This document shows positions 55,092-64,000 of a stretch of DNA of 64,000 bases, one piece after another. Each line of letters begins with the position of its first letter. The first letter of the stretch is position 1. Below the pieces are notes generated by a model. The model saw nothing but the letters and a program-made list of their open reading frames with translations. It ran no database searches and was not told the DNA's origin. Source of the DNA: Cladorrhinum sp. PSN259 (taxonomy: Eukaryota > Ascomycota > Sordariomycetes > Sordariales > Podosporaceae); the NCBI GenBank assembly GCA_033725935.1, contig MU867068.1:186001-250000 (forward strand), written 5' to 3'. Position numbers and translations under genes: made by a program.

Positions 55092-57782
55092 ATGTCATCG
55101 ACTCCCGAGGATAGCGCGGCACCGGGGCCGTCTTCCGGATCCGCTGCTCATTCCGAGGCCGCTTTTGTAGTGGGCCATGACCGTGATGAAGCTCATGACG
55201 AGAGTCCCGACGCGGAGGATGCCGCTCCCGCTAAACCACCCCCGAGGAAACGGAGGAGGATAGTCATCAGCTGTACCGAGTGCCATCGGAGGAAGCAAAA
55301 GGTTTTTTATTTCCCTGGAGCCTTACCCGTTTTACGTGGATATTAACCTTCTTTCAAAAGTGTGACCGCAAACTCCCCTGCACCAACTGTGTCTCACGCA
55401 ACAAGCAATCATCCTGCCGTTATGAAACAGGCGCGTATCCCACCATCTCACGTCTTGATCCCCCACCTCCGCAACCCACCACCACCACCACCACTGGCAC
55501 TGCCGCTGCCACTGAGAACAACACAACCTCAACCTCTACGGAAATAGCACTCAACACCTTCGGCTACACGCAAGGAAGCACCAACACCCTGAACTTCCTT
55601 CGCCAACTCGAAGATGCCGCCACTTCCACCTCCCCTTCCCCCACCACTAACTCTGCCTCTTCTACTGTTGCCCCTTTCATCTCTCTCACGCAATTACCTT
55701 TGGACCATTTTCCTTCCTCGCCATCCATAGATCAAAAGTACAAGTCACTACTCAGACAGCTGCCGCCCAAGATATACATACAAAAATTAATCCCAATCTA
55801 CATACGGGAATTCAGCTGGGCGTACGCGACGATCGACATACCCCATTTTTACTCTCAGCTCAACACGTTTCACACCTTATCCTTTGCGCAGCTTTCTTCG
55901 CCCGCTACCGTCCCTCCAGACTTGAGAGCTTTCCCTGCGTTGCTGTTTCAGATGTGCGCCGTGGCGCTCTTGACCCTCCCCGCCGAAAGGGGGGAGGACA
56001 CAGAGTTTGACGGATTAAAGTACGCGGGCGGCATGTCGTTTGAGGACCTGGCGGGCGAGTACACCGAGCTTGGAGTGCAGGTTCTACAGATCTTGGGGAA
56101 GAGGGGGATGTCGCTTACGACCGTTCTTGCCGGGTTCGTGAGGGGGAGTTATCTAAAGTATCAGGCGCTGGTGACGGAGAGTTGGCACGCGATAGGCGGG
56201 GCAATAAGGGATGCTATGGAGATTGGGCTGCATTCTCCTCATAATAACGTGCACGGCGATAGGGGGAAGAGAGTGTGGATGACGCTGGTGGTGTGGGACG
56301 TGCACATGGCTTGTGTTCTGGGACGCCCAACTACGATCGGACTAGATTTGATAAAGGAGGGGATTGCTTTGCCCAAAGACGATCGGGAGTCGGAGTCGAG
56401 TCCGCCTACGCCGTTGACCAGAGCGCTGTGGGGGTATAAAGTCATGGCGCCCATGAGGGAAATACTGGAGCTTGAGAGGATACAAGGCAACAATGGCGGC
56501 GGCGCTGCGGGGCTCGATGAAGAATTCTACGCGAGGATAGAAAAGCTGCATTTGGAGTGCGTCAGGCTGGCCAAAGAGATGCCGGCGTGTTTTAGGCCCG
56601 AGAACCCGGACACGACGTGGGATAAAGTCGCGGATTGCTACTGGCTGCCTGCTGCTAGAGTCCTGATGCCTCAGATTATGAGCTTCGAGTTGATGGCGCT
56701 GCACAGGCCGTACATATTTACGAGACAGGAGAGCAGGCGTGAGGCCTTGAAAGCTAGTTTGGAGATGTTGGGAGCGCAGAGGTTGCATTTCAGCATGTTG
56801 AAGGCTAATATGTATAAGACGTACGCCTTTTTTGTTTTTACCCCCTTTCTTTTATAACACCCTCTCAATTTGCTAACGCTGTAACAGATTCTCCCTCTTC
56901 TTCGGAACATTCGACGCCATAGTCCTCCTAGCAACAATTTACATCCTCTTTCCCAAAGAACACCCCTCTCTCCTCCAACCCGCCCTGCAACACTTCCAAT
57001 GGGCAGTCGAAAGATTCGAAGCAATGTCCGTACGGAACTCCCTAGCTAAAGCCGCGTTGGGGGTGTTACACGCTATTAGACTCAGACTTGACCGGTCTCT
57101 TGGTCTTTCTGGTCTTTCCCTTTCAGTCAATGCAAACAAACAAATGCTACCATCGGAATCATCACCAGCCACCACTACAACCGCTTCATACGCTAATGGC
57201 TTATGGGACAACAACAGCTCGCCGCCGACAACAACGAACACAGCAGCAACAACAACAGCGAATACGAGTCTTGATCCCTCACCGGAATCATCGTCCTCTC
57301 AGGGCATCATTGAACAGAACCATGCGTCCGAATACCCACCGCTACCGGATACCACCATTGACACCGATACTTCCCCCAACATCCCCCAGTTCGGGAGTAG
57401 TTCGGCCTTTGACGTCATGGACAGTCACAACTTTGACTGGACGTTCCCCGACGATTTTAACTGGTCCTCTGTTCAACCTATTTTCGCTACTACCGATCTC
57501 ATCTATGGACATTTGAACGGGACCATCGCAGGAGCAGGAGCAGGCAGTAGTACTATAGACCAACAACAACAACAACAACCCACGAACGGGACTGGTAGTA
57601 TCGCTGGTAATACCGGGTTGGAAAGCACGACGGGTACGGAAATAGGTGGCGGGGTATGGGGAGATGGTTTGACAGGCGGAACGGGAATGGGAGGAGAATG
57701 GCAGTTCGAAGGTGACTTTGGAGGCGATACGGTCTGGAACTTGTTGAACAACTTCCACCCGACAGTTGGGTTGTTACCATGA
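55092..57782 (+). CDS. Zn2Cys6 transcription factor with fungal_trans domain
   Basis: Binuclear zinc-cluster regulator. Exons 55092-55301, 55361-56820 and 56888-57782; introns 59 and 67 nt; 854 aa. Zinc ligands are C61, C64, C71, C77, C80 and C89, spaced CX2CX6CX5CX2CX8C; the first intron splits the cluster exactly between RRKQK and CDRKLPC, a common intron place in this class. A basic PRKRRR precedes it. The fungal-specific TF homology domain spans about 170-600 (ESWHAIGGAIRDAMEIGLH, RVWMTLVVWDVHMACVLGRP). The C-terminal ~230 residues are Ser/Thr/Asn/Gly-rich with polyGln and acidic-aromatic patches (FDWTFPDDFNW), a likely activation region. Target genes cannot be read from the sequence; the neighbours do not form a cluster. 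Confidence 0.9.
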
Positions 57783-58505
57783 TGATCGATCAGTCACTTT
57801 CGTCAGTTACCTAGACATGCCCAAAACCCACCAAAAAAATTGACGGTTTGAGTGCTTTTATCATTTCTGTTTTGTGAAAAGAATAAAACTGGCTGATCAC
57901 CTGAAAGCCAATGTGCCCGTTTAAGGGAATGCGTAGGACTGGATGGAGGGTGGCAAAGTTGGGGCCAGGGGCGCAATTATACTCTGGCAGATGCCTGTGG
58001 GACCTGGAACATATGGGAAACAGAAGAAATATGGAAGTTATATTATGGACAATAGTAAGTACTGCCAAACATCTTAAAAGGATACCAAACGACTGCTGAC
58101 CTAGAATTACTCTACAACTCGCCCTAAAAAAAGAAGAAGAAGAGGGAGAGCGAGGCTAGTGAGTGGTTCCAGCACGGGAAACTGACCACCACAATTTTTG
58201 CACCTCTCGGAACTTTAGTAATCCAAAGACGATAGAAACAATACGTATGATCGTTAGCTTATAGCCTTTAATTTAGAAGGTCAGTAAAGTTATTTCTGAC
58301 TATCAAACTAATGAGACGGCATGTGGATCATGAGGACACGGCGCATTCGCCATCCATCCCTCACGGTTTCCAGTGTAATGTGCCTGGCTGAGGTTACCTG
58401 GATCACGCTGCAACCTGCAAGCAGCGGCAGTCGCTTTGTTTGCCCTCTTAAAGACTTAACTAAAGGACACCATCAACTTTCCCCTTCTCCACCCAGCACT
58501 CCTCC
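57783..58505. other. Convergent 3' region, no gene seen
   Basis: Between the convergent transcription factor and HET-ANK genes. AT-rich centre; short ORFs only. Confidence 0.55.
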
Positions 58506-61494
58506 CTATGCATTTTGCTTCCTCTTCTCTTTTTTCGTCATTCTCCTCTTTACCACCTTTAACATCAGCTGGACCACGGCCATGTGCCCGTTTTTAGAAG
58601 CATAGGATATCGGCTTCCGGTTATGCCTATCCTTCAAGTCGGCATCAACCTTTTCTGTCGCCAGAAGTAGCTGGACCATGGCTTCGTTCCCGTTTTCAGC
58701 AGCATACGACAGCGGCGTCCGGTTATCCCTATCCTTCGGGTCGGCATCAACCTTTAATGTCACCAGAAGCAGCTGGAAGATGGCTTCGTGCCCGTTTGCA
58801 GCAGCATACAATAGCGGCGTCCGGCCATCGCTATCCTTCGAGTTGGCATCAACCTTCCCTGTCGCTAGAAGCAGCTGGAAGATGACTTCGTTCCCCCTTG
58901 CAGCAGCATACAATAGCGGCGTCCGGCCATCGCTGTCCTTCGAGTTGACATCAACCTTCCCTGTCGCTAGAAGCAGCTGGAAGATGGCTTCGTTCCCCCT
59001 TGCAGCAGCATACGACAGCGGCGCCCGGTTATAGCTATCCTTCGAGTCGGCATCAACCTTCCCTGTCGCTAGAAGCAGCTGGACGATAGTCTTATGCCCG
59101 ATTGAAGCAGCATACGACAGCGGCGTCCGGTTATGCTTATCCCTCGAGTCAGGCATGGCCTTCCCTGTTGCTAGCAGTAGCTGAACAATGGACTCATGTC
59201 CGCATTTAGCAGCATACAATAGCGGTGTCATACCACTGTGATCACGTGAGTCCGCATCGATCTTCCCTGTCGCTAGCAGTAGCCGGATTATGGACTCATG
59301 TCCGCTTTCAGCAGCATACGACAGCGACGTCCGGTTATGCTTATCCCTCGAGTCAGGCATGGCCTTCCCTGTTGCTAGCAGTAGCTGAACAACGGACTCA
59401 TGTCCACCTTCAGCAGCATACGATAGCGGTGTCCGGTCCCCGCTATACTTGGTCTCAGTAGCGGCGCCCGCCTCCAATAACCGCCGCACAACCGCCTCGT
59501 GGCCCTCTTCGGCCGCCCATGCTAGTGGTGTCCGGTAGTTTGTATCATAGGCATCAATAGCGGCGCCCGCCTTCAGTAATAGCCGCACAACCGCCTCATG
59601 ACCATCTTGGGCCGCCCACGATAGTGGTGTCCGGCGATTTTTATCCTGAACCTCAGTATCAGCGCCCGCCTTCAGTAATAGCCGCACAACCGCCTCGTGG
59701 CCATCTTTGACTGCCCATGACAACGGTGTTTGGCCATACTCCATGCACCTTGTCTCCATGGCCATACCCCTATCCTCAATGAGTAAATCATCCAATACTC
59801 TGAATGTCTCCTTATCTGCCTCTCTCCGACCGCTGTGACCAGAGCCGGCTTTCTTTACGCTTCTCAGGGACGTTCCAGTTCTATATAACTCCACGGCATT
59901 TCGGATATTTTCCACTGCCTCTCGGTGCCTTTTTAGCCTGTTTAGTAATAGTCCGAAATTCCATGATCTTTTAGCTTTTTCCAAGACACCTAGGCAATCG
60001 CAATCTGCCACCAAACACTGAGTGGCTTCTCGAGTGCTTATAAAGCATTCGTAGTCTTCGTTATCCTGTTTCTTGCCTTCAGATATATCCCAGTCCCAGA
60101 CAAGCAATAAATCAATGAATTTTCCTGTGACTGAGGCCTTCTGCTTTAGTAGTTCATTTGGCAAGGGAACTGTAACCATAACAATAGTCGAAAATCCGTT
60201 GCTCGGCCTGATGATTGTAGGCGCTGATGCACCTTGTAGAAGACAGACGACGTCCCCTTGCTTGATGGCCTTCGCTGAGGTGTAGAAGGTGAGGTGAGAG
60301 CTCGGTTTCTCGTTTGCACTGAAAGAGCTAAAAGCATTCCAACTGATTTTCACATGCCGTATGTCGTGTTTAGAATCATCCTCTCTGATTGAGGATATCT
60401 CGCCAATGGCGTCACCCTGACCCTCAATTATCGCCACCTCATTGCTATCCCAAGTGCTGACAGACATCTGGCTGGAGAGGCAGAAGCTGATAAGTTTCTG
60501 GAAAAGGTCTTTCCACGAAGAACTGTAGTCGGCTTCTAGCCCTGCTGCATAGGGGTTGTCCGAGCTGATGCCAAGCAGTGCATAGACTTTATCGAGAGGA
60601 ACGGTTGCTTGGCGGGTGTGGTGCATGTCCACCAGCTCCCCGAGAGGGCGTATACCTAGAGACGATGATCCGCCGGACGGACTTGCTTCGTGTCTGGGCC
60701 GAAACACCGCACCTCTTATAAGGTAGACTACCTGAGGGATCGAGGCCTGAAGATCTGGGCGCGTTTCGAAAGACCGCCCCAATACGCCGATGCATGCGCC
60801 AAAGGCATGCCCGTCGATTTCTGTAGGACCGCATTTGATCAAGATACTTCGAGCTGCGGCGACCTCTTGAAGAACCTTTATCTGCCATGTTAGTAATCTT
60901 TTGTTTTCCCCATACACTCAATTATTGATCGCTTACCCAGATGCGCTGGAACCATGGTCGCTCAAGCAGCTTGAGGATTGCGTGTTGCGTTTCGTCGAGG
61001 GTGGAATTGTAATTCGTGTCCTGGTTCGTGTCGCCGATTACAAAGTCTGTGTTGTGCTCTTCGGCAGCCTTGCGTATTGCTCTGAGTGCATGGTCGCTGT
61101 CGTCCGCTGCCTTTCCAAGCCATACTACCACGCGAATCGCTTTGGCGTAGATCTTTGCCATAAGCCCAACCTGACGACCCTTTTCTTCGTCGTCTTCCTG
61201 GTTGATGCATATAGCATCGATCCACAGGGTCCGGTCAATGAAGGGATCCCGAAGATGTGAAAGCGCCGCATGAAGATTTCCCGTGACGAGCCGTTTAGAG
61301 TCGTTTATGGACACAAGCTGTGGATTGTCCGCAGATCCCCATACGTACGACAAAGCCTCGTAGGGATGAGTGCTCCATGAGTCCGACAGAGTGGCGGTAA
61401 ATACCTGACATTCTATGGGGGAATTCTCGTCTGAGTGAGGCAGAAGCCGGAGCAACCGCACACTATCCTCCGGTAAATGAGTGTATATGGGCAT
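58506..61494 (-). CDS. HET-domain protein with 12 ankyrin repeats
   Basis: Candidate nonself-recognition or cell-death regulator. Exons 61494-60937 and 60875-58506; 61-nt intron; 975 aa. HET domain motifs: YEALSYVWGS at 45-54, LWIDAICINQED at 90-101, and RIWVLQEVAAAR at 184-195, rebuilt exactly over the splice. The following ~370 residues (VPLDKVYALLGIS, DYSSSWKDLFQKL) are the usual HET-protein body. ANK repeats cover about 566-960: three of the type RTPLSWAAQDGHEAVVRLLLKAGA, then nine of the type RTPLLYAARGNEAIFQLLLATGKVDADSKDSDG with small changes. The tail is basic. No P-loop, NACHT or NB-ARC is present, so this is a two-domain HET-ANK, not a full NLR-like STAND protein. It may act like HET-domain partners in Neurospora or Podospora incompatibility; this is inferred from the domain only. 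Confidence 0.92.
58560..59735 (-). repeat. Tandem ~102-bp ankyrin-coding repeats
   Basis: Twelve in-frame units of 99-102 bp. Two adjacent units, 58799-58900 and 58901-59002, differ at only three positions by eye, all A/G transitions. A larger 204-bp (two-unit) register is also repeated: the segment starting near 59125 recurs near 59329 with few changes. This shows recent tandem duplication or conversion inside the gene. Confidence 0.85.
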
Positions 61495-63404
61495 TGTCGT
61501 GAATAAACGTATAGGCCAAACCAGATAAAAAGTGCTGATGTCGCAGGATTAACATATAGCGACGACTCTTGTATGTTTACTGAGGAATCGCCCCGGTTCT
61601 TGAGGGGAGGAGAGTCTATTTCGACCCGACGCCCAACGCCCAGCCACATCGGAGCTGACACTTTGTCTGTCACGATCACGTGGACTGTAAAAGCCTGGCA
61701 AACGATCCATCATTCGACACGGTAGGGAGCATGTTGAAGAATCCTCGGTTCGACTCCATCGCGCCCTTGAGCTCTAATAATGTTGGTGCGTGTCGGAAAC
61801 GCTGCACCGCTGCTGTGATCACTGCCAGAGCGATCAAAAAGAGGGTTGTAATTGCTTGATTGCTTCCAGCTTTCTGGCTCTGCCAGAGAGAAGTTGTACG
61901 GATAACTATGGAGAGACAAAAAGAAAGCTCAGAAAGTAGTTGTTTATGGGAGGAAAGACCTACCTTAGCTATCTGGAAGTGTGGGCCACCACCTCTCTGC
62001 TTGGCCCTAGCGGCCAGGTGGGGCATTTCCCACAATAAACCCTTTTTGGGCTGAAAGCGCTCTATTCCTAGTCGCCAACTGTATGTAACGCAGTGTTTGT
62101 CGCAGATCCGAAGCTACTCGCGCAGTAAGAGGAAGATTGATGGGCTGGCTTTTTGAGCTTAATGAGATAGCATTATTGCATCCCCGAAACTTTGCAAATT
62201 TCACTACCACCGTGACCCGTGAGTCGTGGATTGATTGCTGACGGCGACGAGTTCCGTATCGTGCGGGACAGGATATAATGTAGATAAATACCAGTTGATC
62301 TAAGGACGAATCGTACCAGGTGTTGGCAAGTGCCTTGAGTGGTTGTCGTGAGAGGCTTGGATTGATTTCCAAGACTTTGCAGGATGAGGAGGTGGTGGTG
62401 GTGGCTCATTAGGGATGGTGATAGCGGGTGAAAACTAGATTGGAATTTGTTTAGGGATAAATTTATTCAGATACTAAATGGGACTATGAAGTTATGCTTT
62501 ACAGTTGATGCAAGTTTATTTTGGCTTGTTCTGCTGTCAACCTCATATTTACCCTAGCAACCGTTTTGTTTACTTCCCCTGAAGCCATACCTCCATATCT
62601 CGAGAACCTTCGGGGCTAGTGTGGACAGAGTTTCAGCAAAAAACTGCAAAATTGATTTGAGCTCTCTTGATTTGCTTTATTGAAGTGATTCTCTGCACCT
62701 GACTTTGATTACCTTCATACTCCCTTAACCCTCGCCAAGAAAACACCAGTCTCTCGTCATCATTAGTGTTTAAAACAGCCAGATAAATAAATCTATCCGG
62801 AGGCACGTCGTGTTGTTGTGGTTGTTGATTACTCATTTCACCTTCCCGCCTCCTCCTTGACCTCCTCTCAGTTACTAGCTTTTAGTAATCTTGATGCCTA
62901 TCTTACCTCTGTTTACTCTGCTGACGAAACAATCCCCAGACAGTAATCTTGGCGGCGAGGCACAAAGAAGGTTGATGCCGAGACACGGCTGTGGCACAGG
63001 TTGGCGATGTTCAGGTACTGCTCAGACTTTAAAACTAAGCTTAAAGCCAGTCAGCACTTGTCATCATGATGATAACTATAGCGAGACCGCAAAAAAAGAC
63101 AAAAGACAAGGAGCTTATACGAGAGGTGTTACCTGAATAGCTACACCTACATGTAGTTGTCTCAGCTTGGCCTAGACCTCAACCACCGTGATCTATTTTG
63201 AGTTTCTGGGAGAGGGGGGTCTTTACGAGATCGTGGCAATCAATATCTATATAACATCAAGAGAATTTCCAGTTGCTTCCAATCCAAAATATCTCAGCAC
63301 ACAATTAAACAAGTTATCAAACTCTCCAGCCTCAAACCAGCATCTTCAAAACTCTCAATCTCCAGAAACTCAAGTACCAAACCTCAAAAGCAAAAACCGT
63401 CAAA
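61495..63404. other. Intergenic 1.9 kb with weak ORFs
   Basis: 5' flank of the HET-ANK gene and of the last rightward gene. Minus-strand frames at 61676-62035 and 62007-62372 and a 67-codon frame at 62633-62836 (MSNQQPQQHDVPPDRFIYLA, which has a GTAATC after codon 42) are too short or featureless to call. They could be gene relics. Confidence 0.4.
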
Positions 63405-64000
63405 ATGGCCACTACTCCCCTCCTAGCCCTCACGGTCCAAAGCCGCCCCGAAACAGACAACAAGCGCCTTCGAAACCTGACAGTCGACAACTTTACGTCC
63501 GAATGGTCAGTCGGGCACGACCAAGCCTTCCAGTTCTCCGTCAAGCTTTTCGTGCAAATAGCCACTGAAAAGCGCACTGCCCAGAGCGTTGCCCGCTCCG
63601 ACTTGGCAGACCCCGGAAACCTCGTCGGCCTGGTCCAGACCCTCGTCTCCTCAACCCGCGTAGCAACCTACGAGGGAGGCGGAACCCTTACCATCACGCC
63701 CAGCCAGCACCTGCCCTGCCTGGACGCAGATAGCACCACGGCCCCCTGGTACAACAGCCTCCCCGGCGTCAAGACCGTCCTGCCCACCCCGGGCTCCAGG
63801 GGAACCACTTTGGAGCTTGCGGTGTCTATGGATGACAATCCCAGCTGGAACCTCCCCACCGAGTTGGTGGTCACCGTCCCGCCCAAGTCCAAGGGTGATA
63901 AAGCAAAACTTGAGAGGAGACACGTGACGCAGGTCGTTACCGAAGAGAAGTTCCTGCTCAGTCTTTACAATCGGACGCAGAACAAGATCATCGCGCAGTG
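63405..64000 (+). CDS. Unrecognised protein, 5' part only (cut by window end)
   Basis: Open frame of 198 codons from the ATG at 63405 (context CGTCAAAATGG) to the window end, without a stop. The protein starts MATTPLLALTVQSRPETDNK. It has no signal peptide or membrane segment. It is rich in Thr, Val and Leu with alternating hydrophobic residues (LTVQSRP, AFQFSVKLFVQIATE, LELAVSMDD, ELVVTVPPK), suggesting a beta-rich fold. The codon usage is strongly C-ending, as expected for a well-expressed gene, and differs from the flanking DNA. The leader 63300-63404 is CA-rich with CTC/AAC runs. I do not recognise a family. Confidence 0.7.
   Translation, partial: MATTPLLALTVQSRPETDNKRLRNLTVDNFTSEWSVGHDQAFQFSVKLFVQIATEKRTAQSVARSDLADPGNLVGLVQTLVSSTRVATYEGGGTLTITPSQHLPCLDADSTTAPWYNSLPGVKTVLPTPGSRGTTLELAVSMDDNPSWNLPTELVVTVPPKSKGDKAKLERRHVTQVVTEEKFLLSLYNRTQNKIIAQ

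Noticed and set aside
58799..59002. RIP mutation signature between near-identical ankyrin units
   Set aside because: All three differences seen are transitions, but only one is in a CpA context, too few to support RIP.
61740..61765. GGTTCGACTCC, resembling a tRNA T-loop
   Set aside because: The flanking bases do not form a T-stem or an acceptor stem, so it is not a tRNA.

Overview
The window looks like nuclear DNA of a filamentous ascomycete, most likely a member of Sordariales. Genes carry short introns (mostly 50-70 nt) with GTRNGT donors, CTRAC-type branch sites close to YAG acceptors, and CAAA/CACC-ATG start contexts. It contains a het-c gene, a FET3/FTR1 ferroxidase-permease pair, and a HET-domain/ankyrin gene. 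As I recall it, Neurospora crassa pyr-4 is longer and clearly different from the OMP decarboxylase here, so I do not think this is N. crassa itself. No mobile element, CRISPR array, rRNA or convincing tRNA was seen. All gene models were built by hand from frame and splice-site consistency, without searches.

Left part (0-26 kb): an RBM39-type splicing factor; a sphingolipid fatty-acid 2-hydroxylase (SCS7 type) divergent from het-c; a mitochondrial PP2C (Ptc6 type) divergent from a BTB-like protein of unknown role; the divergent FTR1-FET3 high-affinity iron uptake pair, whose 1.4 kb shared promoter carries four copies of the ATCWGATAA iron-repressor GATA motif; a VTC2/3-type polyphosphate-complex subunit; and mitochondrial ribosomal protein uL24m.

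Middle part (26-50 kb): Rho1 GTPase; a tiny two-exon Cys-rich peptide gene that resembles a metallothionein; an AVT/SLC38-type amino-acid transporter; a GPI-type aspartic protease; a prenyltransferase-alpha-repeat protein (PTAR1-like) divergent from GET1; a conserved fungal membrane protein; the golgin RUD3, with a 43-nt first coding exon; a nucleolar NIFK/NOP15-type RRM protein; and a large 780-aa protein of unknown function.

Right part (50-64 kb): a 3.2 kb gene-poor stretch leads into the OMP decarboxylase gene (URA3/pyr-4). It is followed by a Zn2Cys6 transcription factor, a HET-domain protein with 12 ankyrin repeats that are partly near-identical at the DNA level, and the 5' part of an unrecognised gene cut by the window end.

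Most genes are housekeeping. The observations most worth following are: the FTR1 first intron, which reads as two complete introns joined with no exon between them; the array of ATCWGATAA sites; the recently amplified HET-ANK repeats; the small Cys-rich peptide; and het-c without an adjacent HET-domain partner gene.
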